Positions 47,392 through 59,391 of a stretch of 64,000 nucleotides of DNA are shown here, piece by piece. The notes beneath the pieces were generated by a model, which ran no database searches, had not been told where the DNA came from, and saw only the letters and a program-made list of their open reading frames with translations. The position numbers and the translations under genes are program-made. The DNA lies in assembly GCA_028023455.1 (NCBI GenBank), contig JAQFVV010000012.1, positions 7,290,499 to 7,354,498 on the forward strand, read 5' to 3'. Each line of letters opens with the position of its first letter. Position 1 is the stretch's first letter. The DNA is from Epiperipatus broadwayi. Lineage: Eukaryota; Onychophora; Udeonychophora; Euonychophora; Peripatidae.

Positions 47392-49022
47392 TACCCCAAA
47401 AAATATGGATTTATTTTTTGGAGGGTGAGGTCATTGTACTATATGCATCTGCTGTTAGATACCTTTTATGAGGACTCTGATTGAAATAGTCTACCAACCA
47501 ATGTGATCAAGTGAAGTCAGTATCACATAGAAATTTTTTTTGTTAAGTGATTCTCACTTGCTTGTCAATTTTTGTTATGGCTGAAAAATTGGAACAAAGT
47601 GAAATTCTGTTTTCTGTTACAAGAAAACAGTAGTGGAAATTGTTGTAATGTTTAAAGCAGCTTATTAACAAGCTGCTCTGGAGAAAACATAAGTTTAAGA
47701 GTAGTTAATGAAAAACTTAAAATTCTTCACATGCCTAAAAAGCACAGTTAGTAAAATCCAATGTCAAAACAATGCTAATTTCTAAAATACAAATGGCATT
47801 GTTTATTCAGGATTCATTTTTAATCTTTTAGGTGTAGAAACTCCAGTTGGATGAATGAGTTAAAACTAAACTTGTGATTGGTCAATTACAGAATCAGCAG
47901 TAAAAATATATTCATCTTTTAATATTATATTCATTTTAGTTTCGTTTGTAAAAAGTATATTAATAATTTGTCAGATTATGAAAGTGAATGCAAGTTTTTT
48001 CAAAAATAAATTTCTATTTATAATTATAAAAATATTCGATAGTGGAAGACCTAAAAAAAAGTTCATAACAAATTAGAAAGTGTTGCAGACATCATTGATT
48101 TCTTTCTCAATTTTACATTGTGTAAAAGTAAATAATTTTTACTAAAATCTTAATTATTTTTCTAAAATAATTTTATTTTCTGAATAATTTATCTAAATAA
48201 TTTATAATATGTCAAAAAAAAAAACTTTAAAAATGATCTAAAACTTATATTTTCATTTTCAAAATCAAACAAAGAAGTTGGAGCAGTAAAAATTATTGAC
48301 AGGTGGTCTTTTTTGTTTTATATGAGCAACAACCAATCAGCGCCTAGGAAAGACTGCCTTCTTCCTTTGTTAAAACTTAAATTTGAATATTATTGATTTT
48401 TTACTTGTAAAATAATTCTAGAGAGGGCAGCATCTTATGGTACTTTTTTTAAGCTTTAAAATGACCGTAAATTCACTACGGTAATGTAAAAACTGACGGT
48501 TTTTGAGTGACCAGAAACCGTATTCGTCTATGGCTGGAGACTTCTGGAGACTTCTATGTAAGGGGTAATAATCAGTCATTTTACCTACAAGTCTTGAAAC
48601 ATTTACTTGATAGGGTAAAACAAAAATTCCCAATTTGTGGCAAAGTGGGTAGTGCAAACTTTATTATGGCAATGCATTAGCATACAAAGCCCTGAGTGTG
48701 AAACAATTTTTAATCAAAAACAACATTTGTTAGATTATCTATCTGCCATATTCACACAATCTTGTTCTAAGCAACTTCTTTTTAAATCCTCTGAAAAGAA
48801 AATTTTTTTGCAGACTTGGAAGCGGTGAAGAAAAATGATGAAGGCATTAAAAGGCATCACATTGCAGGAGATCAGGAATGCTTTGAAAAATGGAATAACA
48901 TTTTTGGCTCGGTACATTGCATCAAATGGATAATACTTTGAAGGAGATTCAATTTGTAACACCTATAAATAAATACTCAACTTTTTAATACAAAATTTCA
49001 TTTGGGTTGTGGGGGGGGGGTA
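47392..49022 (+). mobile_element. Mariner-like element, inactivated
   Basis: TA dinucleotides at 47392-47393 and 49021-49022 bracket 47394-49020. The left end starts CCCCAAAAAATATGG and the right end finishes in a G-run, giving short C/G-rich inverted tips. The inside encodes a decayed mariner transposase. At 1627 bp it is longer than a usual mariner of about 1.3 kb, so it probably holds insertions. The boundaries rest on TA plus short tips and are less certain than those of the hAT elements. Confidence 0.75.
47578..48960 (+). pseudogene. Mariner transposase with lost catalytic residues
   Basis: The start MAEKLEQSEILFS at 47578 resembles mariner N-termini. In the C-terminal half the string ALAYKALSVKQFLIKNN at about 48676-48726 corresponds to the mariner block normally written HDNAPAH...ALSVKQFL, and the Asp is Gly here (YYGNA). 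LPYSHNLVLSNFFL at about 48745-48785 corresponds to PPYSPDLAP-D-FF, where the last catalytic Asp is Asn. RYIASNG then YFEGDSI at about 48910-48950 is the standard C-terminus. Several stops are present. The frame and both visible catalytic positions are lost. Confidence 0.85.
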
Positions 49023-49324
49023 CTTGCTCTATATTATAAATTTTCTAAATATTTTTAATCTTCCTTGAATCAAAGGATTGGGATTGAGCTCATTGTTAAA
49101 TTGGATAATACTAATAAAACTAATTTCTGAATTTTGAAGAATGTCAAAGCAAAGGATTTCTATTGAAATTAGCTTTGTATTGTTATAGTTTGTAATTCAG
49201 ATGTTAGTTATTTATATATTGTTACCTTAATTGACAGTGAGTTCAGTAGAGGGCACTTCAATATTCTGATTTATATAAAACTTTGACTGCCTTGCTGTGC
49301 TGACATGGCTGATTTGTTTCACAA
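49023..49324. other. Short spacer, no gene seen
   Basis: About 300 bp of A+T-rich sequence between the mariner and LINE copy B. Confidence 0.4.
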
Positions 49325-50289
49325 GATAAGTTAAACTTTTATATATATCATCTGGAAAAATTTCTGTTGCTGGAGAATATTTGTTTAGTGATTGGATGTG
49401 AAAAGATAGTTGGAATGCAGAGAGATTTAATTGGATTTGGAAAGATTGAAGAAAATATTGCTAATGTTTGGAAAATGATTCCATATGGCCATTTTAAATA
49501 TAAAAGGTAAAATTATTTTTTTTGGGTGTGTGTTTACTGCAAGATGGCTTTGAAACTCAATCATTCGTGAGATTAATTGGTTTTTAGTAGGTTTGCTATT
49601 AAAGAATTTTTCAATTTAAGAAACTGATTTATTTGAGAAAGAGAGTAATGCTTGAAATGTAAGGCTAGCGGAGGATGTCTATTAATCACCCTTTTTTTTA
49701 AAAAAAATTTTTTTTCTTGTGTAAAGAGTTGTGAAGAGTACTAGAAAAGTCCTAAATTTAAATATAGAATAGGGGAATTGAAAAATAAGGAAATATGGAT
49801 TGCATTTATATACCACAATGTATATGTAATGGTCAGAAGGAAATTAGATATGCTTTGGTAGAGGATACCATATATGATAAGGTTTTCTATTTGAAATGAT
49901 TAAATAAGATAGAAAGGATGTAACAGGGGTATGGTTGTGTGGATCATGTATAAATGGGATAAAAGAGTTGAAAAAAAAAAGGTTTAGAAGTGTAGATAGT
50001 TCAAAGAAAAAGTCAGGTGAAATGGAGGAAAATATAGTTAAGGAAGATAGAATAGAGTATATATTTAGTGGAGTGACAAGAGATATGGATGACAAAATAG
50101 ATAGTTAGGCAAAGAATAAATAAGATAGAGAAAGAGATAAAGGATGTAGATGTAAAATTAAAAGCTTTAGAGAGGAAGTGTGAACAGATCAAGGAATTAA
50201 TGAATTGAAATGACAAGGAAGAAGTAGATAAGGGAAGTCCAGAATGTGGAAGATGATGTTATGGATGAAGTAGTGAAAGTAAACTATGA

Positions 50290-50790
50290 GACAGTCTTGA
50301 TAGGGGACTCACTAATTAGAGGATATAGAGATGTAATTGCAAGGAAAAATAGAAATAGGTACGTAAGAGTATGTTTGCCTGGAGCTAGAATTAGAGATGT
50401 TGCAGATTAAGTAAGGAAACGAGAGTAGAGATGTTTATGCTATGGTAGGGATAAATAATTTGTCAAAGCCATCAGAGAGAGTACTGGATGAGTACAAAGA
50501 ATTGATTAGTAATTTGAATAAGATAAAAGGAATAGTAGGAGTAGTTGGATTACTACCAAGATTTGACTTTAGGGATATGATGGATAGGGCATGTTCTATA
50601 AATGAGAGATTAAAAAAATTATGCGAGAGAAATAATTTTTTTGTGTAAATGATTCTTATGGTTTGTGAATAAAATTTCCTTTTGAAAGGTAATTTTATGT
50701 TTGTTGATGTGTGATATTTTTTTTTATTAATAAAGGGAGTCATATAATAAAGCTGGATTTCACTTAACAAAACCAGGAAGTGAAGCACTA
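50290..50790 (+). pseudogene. LINE copy B esterase-domain remnant
   Basis: LIGDSLIRGY at about 50297-50330 holds the SGNH nucleophile block. The frame 50442-50648 contains NNLSKPSERVLDEYKELISN and VVGLLPRFDFRDMM. An insertion or scrambled stretch at about 50635-50700 precedes KAGFHLTKPGSEAL, the last block with its catalytic histidine, near 50750-50790. It confirms by homology that the domain in copy A belongs to the element. Confidence 0.65.
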
Positions 50791-51029
50791 AGGGGTTTGA
50801 TTTATGAAAAATATTATGAAGGGGGGGAGTAGGGTTTGAATTACAGTATTATCAATTAGAAAGTTAAAAATGGACAGGAAGTAAAAAGTAAACAAAGGAT
50901 AGCAGATTTAAATGTAATTGTAGATGGGAAGAGGGAATGGGTCTGTAAAACTACTGATAAACAAGGTAATTTCAAATGTAATAGAGAAGAAAGAGTCAAA
51001 ATAATTTATAAAAGGGTAGTAAGAAAAGA

Positions 51030-51860
51030 AGAAATTGTTAAACTTGGATATTTGAATATGCAAGGTGATAGGAGACTAGAAAAATGGCTGGAATTAAACA
51101 AAGCATTTAAAAACGAATGACGAGGTATTTGCAGTAGTGGAAACATATAAGAGAAGAACCTACACTGGAAGCATTGGTATGGCAGGATATAAATAGAAAA
51201 GAAAAAAGAGGTGGTGGTATATAAGTTATGTCAAAAAAAATATTTAAATACTATAAAAGTGTCAAGAACATTTGTGGTTTGAGGTAAGGTTAGGAAGACA
51301 AGAATGGATAGTGGTTATAGTGTATATGTCCATGGGAGATAGTCAAACTATAATGGAATGGAACAGTGGCATATATGAATGCCTACTTAAGGATATACAG
51401 AGTTTCAAAAAAAAAAAGGGAAAGAAAATAATGGTTATAGGGGATATGAATGGACGCATTGAAGAAATTGATAATGTGGATAACAAGAATGGACAGCTTT
51501 TGAAAATCTTTTGTTAGAGAGTGAATTTGAATATTGGGAATTTATCGAATATTTTTGAGGGACAGTACACATGGTCTAGAAACAATATATTCCACACAAT
51601 AGATTATGTATTAGTAGGGAAAGAGGTGAATAAAGTATGGAAAATTAAGATGTTTGATAATGAAGAAAGAGTATGTAATAGTGACCATAATTTTTTTATA
51701 GTAGAAATGGTTAGTAATGTGATGGAAAATAGTAATAAAAATAGAAAGGTTAGTGAAAGATATGGATGGAGAATGTATGATAAGAATAAGGTAAAAGAAT
51801 ATAAAATAAAAGTAGAAGAAATCATAGAAGAGTTTGTTGGGGATCAATTTAACAACTAGG
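51030..51860 (+). pseudogene. LINE copy B endonuclease domain
   Basis: KLGYLNMQGDRRLEKWLELN at about 51040-51100 starts the domain. The frame 51272-51517 has WFEVRLGRQEWIVVIVYMSM and VIGDMNGRIEEID. A stop at 51515 is followed by 51521-51859 with YTWSRNNIFHTIDYVLVG and CNSDHNFFIVE. It is very similar to copy A but broken at different places, so the two copies decayed independently. Confidence 0.8.
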
Positions 51861-52232
51861 GTGGTTAAATAGAAAAAGTGACAAATAGGGTTTTAAGTGA
51901 GAATATTCAGAAGAATAAAAGTAATAAAAAAATGAGATAAGTGTAAAAAAAGAGGAAAAAAGCATGCAGAGAATACAAATGTGCTATTAAAAACAAAGAA
52001 AGTGAAAAAAATGTTACTATTTTTTTAAAAAACATTGATAATTATATAGAGAGAATGAAATTAAATAGTAAATTATTGGAGGATATTAATGAAACTCGAA
52101 GAAATGGGAGTAAAATTTTTTGGAAATATATTAAAAGAAGGAATGTAAGGAGGAGAGAAATAGTATTACTAAACGATGAGAAAAAAGAGTGTAGCTCTCG
52201 AGAAGAATTAGAGACAATCTTATAAGTATGTA

Positions 52233-52613
52233 ATGGATGTAGAAATGATGTCATATGTGAAGGACGGAGCGATAAACATAAAAGCGTATAGTAATGGAAG
52301 TATTAGGTTTACAGAAAATGAATTAAATGAAGCAGGGAAGAAATTGAAAAGTGGAAAGGCAAGAGGTTTAGATGGATGGGGAGTAATGATGGTGATGGAT
52401 TTGGGGAATATGGCAAAATTAAATCTATTATGTTTTAATAAGATCGCACAGAAGAGGGAATTTCCAAATAGCTGGAATAATACAAGTATAAGCCTATTTT
52501 TTAAAGGAAAGGATAAGGATCATAGAAAGTTAAACAATCACAGACCAATAGTGACAATTTCAGTATTATATAAAGTTTTTACATATATGGTGGCTGGAAT
52601 GGTTGCAAAATAG
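52233..52613 (+). pseudogene. LINE copy B reverse-transcriptase N-terminal part
   Basis: FTENELNEAGKKLKSGKARG, LDGWG and RKLNNHRPIVTISVLYKVF match the fingers region of copy A. The frame stops at 52611, and the palm motifs are deleted downstream, so no polymerase activity is possible. Confidence 0.8.
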
Positions 52614-53976
52614 ATGGAAGCAAATAATATAGTAGAGAAATGGAAGGTTTTAGATTGGATAGGCATACAGGAGATAATTTTTTGTAATAACACAACTTAT
52701 AGATATGAGTAAGAATACAGGTAAAAAGTAAGAATACAGGTAGACAGGGTGGGTAAAGGTAAGGGGAATTAGATTTATTGAAGAAAAATCAAAAGGAGTG
52801 ATGATAAATGATGAGGAAAGGGAAGAGAAAGAATTTTTATTGGGAGATATTAAGTTAAATGTGGTGATTTGGTATAACTATTTGGGAATCATCTTAAGTA
52901 ATCAGAAATTTCTTGGATGAATGGGAGAAAAAATTGATAAATGAAGCAAAGAAAAGAAATACGATGTAACAAGAATTGTATGGAAGAAATACTGCAGTAA
53001 CAGGGTTAATTTATAGTAACGATGCCTTATATGTTGGTAAAGGAGTGTTAGATTACTTAGAAAAAGTACAAATTGAAATAGGAAGACCTACATTAGATGC
53101 ATATGTGTGGACAGCAAAGGAGACAATTCAAGAAGAAATGTGATGGTCAATTTTTTATATGAGAGATGCAAAAAGCAAAATGAAAATGTTCAGTAGATTG
53201 CAATTTATGGATAGTAATAGTATAGCCAAAATAGTATTTAATTGGGATATGAATAAAGGTCAGGTAACAGGATGGGTGAGAAAGGTAGTATGGTAAGCTG
53301 AAGATTTGGATAAAGATTTTGTCAGTATACTTGTACAAAGGGTGTGATCATTGATTTAGGAGGATTGTTGAGTGTTATAGTGGCAAAAACTGGGGTAGAA
53401 GAATAGACGTATTAAAAAAAAATAGGGAGTTGGAGAGATGGAAAACTAGTATGGAGAATAAAAACAAGCTTAAATATATATAGAAGTAAACAGAATATTG
53501 AATGTGATTTAATTTATGATAATAACAGGGAAAGTAGTTTACTATTTAAGGCTTGAATAGGATCAGTTGCAACAAGGGAATATGCACATAAATGGAGAAA
53601 TGTGGGTGATTTAATTTGAAGGGTATATAAGAAAGACATGGAAAATATTAGGCATTTGCTAATAGAATGTAAATGCTTCCAAATAGAAAGGGTAGAAATA
53701 ATAAAGTTGTGGGAGAATAAGTATAGATCAAGTGATTATGCAGATGGTGGGTGATTGGTCTTTATGCTGGGGTTCAAAAAAGATATGGGGGATCTAGGTT
53801 CAAAGACCAGTTTGTGGACAAAGATAAAGTTGTGGGAATGGGATGGCGCAGGATAGAGAAGAATATGACAAAAATGGAGGGCAATAGTAAGTTGGCTAAG
53901 AGATTGCTCAGGGCATAATGGCTGAGAGATTCTTGATTCTGATAAAGAAACCATAATGCATCACATCACATTGCAT

Positions 53977-56466
53977 GGAAGTTTGTTGGGAATGAATATA
54001 AGGATTGGTATGTGAAGTAGAAAAAGTAGCAAATAGGGTTTTAACGAGAGTATTCAGAAGAATAAAATCAATAGAAAAGTGAGAATTAGTAAAAGTGTAA
54101 AACAGAGGGGAAAAACATGCAGAGAATATAAATGTGCTATTAAGAATGAAGAAAGTGAAAAAGATGTTAATATTAAATGGGAAAACTATTTAAATAAAAA
54201 GAAGTTGGCTAAAATAGATAATTATAGAAGGAGAATGAAATTAAATAATAAATTATTGGAGGATATTAATAAAAGTGAAGGAGATGGGATTAAAACATTT
54301 TCAAAATATATTAAAAGAATGAATGTAGGGGAGAAATAGTATTACTAAATGATGAGAGGAAAGAGTGTTGTTTTAGAGAATAATTAGAGTCAATCTTAAA
54401 TAAGTATGTAATGGATAATGACAGAATGATAACAATTACTAAAAGCACATAGTAATAAAAATATTAGTTTTACTGAAAATGAATTGAATGAAAATATCGC
54501 AAAGAAAAGTAAGAGACTGATAAAGAAATTAATAGTGTTTTTATATAATAAATATGTAGCAAGAATTGTATGGAAGGGAGTGGCAGAAGCAGGGTTAACC
54601 TAGGGTAATGATGTGTTATGTGTTTGCAAAGGGTGTTAGATTATTTAGAAAATGTACAAAGAGGAGTAGGAAGACATGCATTAAATGCAGATGTGTTAAT
54701 GACAAAGGAGGCAATTGAAAGAGAAATGGGATAGTCAAATTTTTATATGAGAGATGCAAAAAGTAAAATGAAAATGCTTGGTAGATTGCAATTTATGGAT
54801 AGTAATAGAATAGCCAAAATAGTATTTAATTGGGTTATGAATAAAGGGCAAGCAACAAGATGAGTGAGAAAGATTGTACAGTATGCTGGAGATTTGGATA
54901 AAGACTTTGTCAGTATACTTGCATAAAGCATGGGATGATTGTGTTAGGAGAATTGTTGAATGTTGTAGTAGCAAAGACTGGGGTAGAAGAATTGATGTAC
55001 ACCTGGGTCTCGTTTTATGCAGATTATTTTAATGCGATTTCGAAGTTATGCAAATCATGTTTCTTCTTAATATCTTTCATAATTCACAATATTTATTAGA
55101 TATCAAAACATTTAAATTATTAATAACTTATTTTGACTTGAAATACTTTTTTTTAAAAAAAAAAATATAACGTTATATTAGCAGCTAACATGAATATGGC
55201 CTGAAGCTGTATTTAGAATCTTAGCTTCTATGTAAATAACCTACTTATACTAATGAGTAAATAATAATAATAAATTTATACTTACGTATCGCAATAAATA
55301 TTCAAAAAGTTTAAACTTTTAAAACATATTTTGTTAGATATAACAGAAATAAATAATTTTTTAGATTGTTAAAATAAATAACGAAGATTTTATTGATTTT
55401 GTAAACTGAAAATAATCTTTCTAATGATAATGTATAATCTTTTTGTTTTGATTGCGATCTCATTTTTTTAATATAGAAACAGAAAACCATTAACACAGCA
55501 CAAGATTGAAAGTGGCGCTAGTTATACATCACATCACGAATCTGATTTTTTTTACCAGTTCACAAATGAACACATATTGTCAAATAGTGATAATGATTAA
55601 AATATGTATGAAAAAATATAAAATTAAATACTGTAGTTAATAAAAAAAGTTTGTCTTGTATTAATTTTTTTCAAATATTTGAAATTTTTTATTAGTCATA
55701 CTTTATTTTCTTATTTTTTTAATGTGAATTTTAAAGTAATTTTTCCTTGTTGCTTTGCTTTTATACAATTTCTGAAAATTACAGAACCTATCCACCATTT
55801 TTCAAGGTAAGTTAAGTCTATTTTTGTGCAATTTCTTTTGTGCGCTTTTTCTGACGAACCTATCTACCACATAAAATGAGACCCAGGTGTATTAATAAAA
55901 ATAGGGAACTGGAAAGATGGAAAACTAGTATGGAGAGTAAAAATTAGCTTAAATATATATATATAGAAGTAAACAATATTAGATGTGAGTTAATTTTTGG
56001 TAATAGCAGGGAAAATAATTTACTATGTAAGGCTCAAACAGGATTGCTAGCAACAAGGAAATATACACATAAATGGAGAAATGTGGGTGATATAGTCTGC
56101 TGGTTATGTAAGGAAGGCATGGAAAGTATTAGACTTTTGCTAATATAATGTAAATGCTTACAAGTAGAAACAATACAAATAATGAAGTTATAGAAGAATA
56201 AATATAGACCAAGTGATTATACAGAAAGTGGGTTATTGATCTTTATGCTGGGGTTGGAAAAAGATAAGGGGGATCTAGATACAAAGATTAGTTTATGGAC
56301 AAAGATGATGTTTTGGAAATGGGATAGAGCAGGATAGAGAAGAATATGGATAAAACTAAGGGTGGGGAATGGAAAGGGTAGGTAGCTAACAAAGTTTTCT
56401 TAGACATATTGGCTGGGAGATTCCTGGCTTGGATAAAGGATTATCCACATCTCATCATATCACATG
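53977..56466 (+). mobile_element. Esterase-bearing LINE, copy C, 5'-truncated, head-to-tail with copy B
   Basis: It starts abruptly at a point equivalent to about 6811 of copy A (GAATGAATATAAGGATTGG) and continues to the family 3' end near 56466 (CATCTCATCATATCACATGG). About 970 bp equivalent to 7343-8313 of copy A is missing near 54490, again removing the polymerase core. The frame 54079-54339 is the linker. The C-terminal zinc segment CWLCKEGMESI lies near 56098-56130. A Tigger-like element interrupts it at 55000-55889. Confidence 0.85.
54998..55891 (-). mobile_element. Tigger/pogo-like non-autonomous element, copy 2, nested in a LINE
   Basis: The element is 55000-55889 (890 bp) with TA at 54998-54999 and 55890-55891. 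The ends are CACCTGGGTCTCGTTTTATG on the left and CATAAAATGAGACCCAGGTG on the right, matching at 19 of 20 positions. It is reverse-oriented relative to copy 1 at 35919-36825. The minus-strand frame at 55311-55496 carries the same helix-turn-helix remnant, MRSQSKQKDYTLSLERLFSV. The LINE sequence resumes in register after the right TA. Confidence 0.92.
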
Positions 56467-57655
56467 GTTACATTCTTCATTTGATTATTGAAGGAATAAT
56501 TCCAGAAGAGGTAGAAGTAATTTTTGTATTGCATTTAAAACACATTCACATACCCAAATGCATATTTATAAATAGAATAATGTGGTTATTCAATTATTTC
56601 TAAATATTTTGTCTTCATTATACACAATTCTATAATTTCTGATAATTTAGGGATTTTTGCAATTTTTTATAATTTGATGAAATAAAAGGAATCTTTAAAA
56701 ATTGTCTTGAATATCTATCTGCTCATTAATTATTTTGGAAGAAATATTATATTTAATTACATCAAAGATTAATAAAGAAAAACAAAAATACTTAGAGGAT
56801 TTATTTAATAAAAAAATATATAATCAACATTCAGAACAAATCGAATTAAAAATTCAAAAAATAAAATTGCAGAAATGTGATGAACATTTATTTGAAAAAT
56901 AAATAAACAAAAATTGATATAAAAGTATATCCATAAATGTAATATTTGAATAAATTTAAATATTTTTGAATACTGAAAGTTTTCAAATACAGTATAACAA
57001 TTAGTTATGTTTGGAGCTAAGACACTAATGCAAATTCAGATGAAATAAATAAAATGCTTTGCCTCCTGAAAAGTGCAGTCAGCTATAAGCAAATTTATAT
57101 TGTATGAGCATATATTTTGCAGATTGTTGGACAAATTTCAGTCTAGTGGGTTGTAGCATTGATAGTTGCATTTGGAAATTTGATATTGTTTTTTTAAAAA
57201 AAGTATCTGTTAACCATATAAAACTTTAAAAATGCTAATTTGGATTTTCAAGATTAACATTTTTTTTGTGGAATTCTCTTAAAAAATACACGGTGACTAC
57301 ATATAAGTCTTTTCACTAAAAAGAATTTTGAGTAATTCTTTGACATTGATTTTATTATTACTGACTTAATTAAAAGAAAAGGTGTGGTATTTTCTGTTTG
57401 GCAGAATAATAAATTAAATTTGAATTTCCTTAGCAATACAGAATTCTAAGGGCAGAAGTACAAAAGCTGATAAAAAAGCTTAAAAAAGAAAAATTTATTA
57501 AAACTTCAAGAGAGATACAACATTATCTGATTATGGTCACTAGTTCATTTTTTGACATATTGAAAGTAATACATGGATCTGAATAATAGTACGATATTCC
57601 TATTAAATTCATGGATATCACTCCTATATGACAGTATTGATATGAGAGAGTACCA
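56467..57655. other. A+T-rich sequence, no gene seen
   Basis: Intergenic or intronic sequence after LINE copy C. The minus-strand frame at 57254-57436 is not recognisable. Confidence 0.4.
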
Positions 57656-59391
57656 TGCCATGACATTTTGACTTGGTCCATAAATTTTTAAAGATTACGC
57701 AAATACGGCACCGTTCAAGGGCGCCACCAAGCATTTCTAGCTTGGAACCACATTGTGAAAGTTTCAACAGTCATGGGCGATTATTTATTTATGAATGGCA
57801 ATCACCAAATATATTTTTAAAAAGTAATCTTGTATAAATTTATTTCAACCAAATGGACACTGAATTAAATTACTAAACTAGATTAAACAGAGACTCTCAA
57901 ATATGACATTTAATAGATTTTATTATATTCACTTTCAATTAAAAAAAACATTCTCTTTTCCTATAGCATTCCAAACTGACACAAATCTTTTTGGTAAAGA
58001 ACAAAATACAAGCTTAAATTTAAATGCAAACGTTATCATTTTTTTTTAATACGGTACAAATTATTTAACTAATATTCTTTTCTTGAGAAAACATGCGCAA
58101 TCACTTATTCTACATATGACTGAAAACCCTGAACAAGTAGATGGGAACACAAGGGCAACTTACTAATAAGAGCATGCCGAATGGCAATACTCAGACCCCC
58201 TCTTTCTAACGTTAAACAATTTATTCTAATCTCAATGGATAGTATAAGTGTCATTCGTTTGCTTACAGCCATTGGGACATCCATTTTCCCTACACCATGG
58301 TCCGACATAAGGTTCAAGCGTTGCTTATTGTCTAACATACAACTGGCCTAAATCATTTGCTCCCCCATTGATCTTTCCAAGCAGATAACATTATTAGAAA
58401 AAATCTAATCTGATTCACACATGAATCATAATAAAATGCACATAAAAAAATATTTAAAGAATATATGAGTTTAGCTCCCTCTCCCTTTGTTTTAACTAAT
58501 TTAACATAATATAATAAAATTCCCAGCAATAATCCCGCACTCTATTGTTGAAACATTTAAGACACTTAATAGTATATATATATTTCTATTACGCAAAATG
58601 AAATCAAAGTTCACTCAGTAACAGTTTATAGCTACCCTGATCAATCAGTGATTGTCCTGTGGGAGAAGTATTTCATCCTTATGCTTGTCATGGTTTGTCC
58701 TAGAGTTCCAAGTTAATCCAATTTCCTCGGTTAGCTTTACATGTCTCTATGCAAGTTTGGCATTTCCAATGGCAGTTTCAGGTTGTAACTGAAAGAGAGG
58801 TTCCCCAAAAGGGGAAAGTTCTGGTACCTCTAGCCACTCAATATATTCTCTACACTTTTTTATTTAATTTTACTTTGCAGATTTTAAATTGTCCAAGCTG
58901 AATCAAAACCAGCAGACGTGTCACTAACTTCAGTAAAATTCCAATTAGTTTTAAACAAAAGACAATCCCGTAGTTTATAGTTTTTTTTTCAGTGTTAATT
59001 ATAATTCTGAGGAAATATTCCAAACTGATGAGCATAATAGATAGTGCAAAAATACCTTCACTATCAAAGTTTCAACAATAGAGCTAATTGCAGAAAAATT
59101 CTATATTGTACTTTCTTTCCCCTTTTATCTTTAAGAATTTCTAAGAATTAGAAATAAAACAAAAGACAGATTTTTATAAAAAAAAAAACTTGCAAGATCT
59201 TATGTTTTGTTTTCTCTTTTTTGTATTTAATTGATTTCAAAACTTTTAAAATTTCATTTCAAAAATAAGTTTTATTATTTAATTTTAGTATAAAAATATA
59301 TTTTAGTATAAAATAATATACACGCGATTTTAATAATATATATATGTGCGTATATATGTACAAATATGAGCTGCCAGAAAAATACCAGCTC
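57656..59391. repeat. Unclassified repeat R1, long copy
   Basis: About 1.7 kb matching, in reverse orientation, the segment 13140-14333 inside hAT 1. It ends at the same small palindrome (CCAGCTC at 59385-59391). It keeps two stretches missing from the short copy: about 57695-57785, and about 58090-58380. The latter is less A+T-rich and holds a 77-codon minus-strand frame (58105-58338; MLDNKQRLNLMSDHGVGKMD onward) that I do not recognise. No terminal repeats or target duplication were identified. Confidence 0.75.

Larger units (their letters stand above)
49325..53976 (+). mobile_element. Esterase-bearing LINE, copy B, lacking the polymerase core
   Basis: It aligns in order with copy A (4390-9390). 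5' leader: 49345. Esterase block with GLLPRFD: about 50550. Endonuclease: about 51030-51860, including VIGDMNGRIEE, WSRNNIFHTIDYVLVG and NSDHNFF. Start of reverse transcriptase: 52233-52613. C-terminal region: about 53150-53720. Sequence equivalent to about 7745-8135 of copy A is missing near 52735-52780, removing motifs A, B and C. It ends with the shared GGCTGAGAGATTCTTGATTC block and a CATCACATCACATTGCAT run at about 53959-53976. The next copy follows immediately. Confidence 0.85.

Noticed and set aside
57700-57740. On the minus strand, TGGTGGCGCCCTTGAACGG resembles a retroviral-type tRNA-Lys primer binding site.
   Set aside because: The match needs a 2-base gap. No LTR ending in CA precedes it, and no gag or pol sequence follows, so chance is the simpler explanation.
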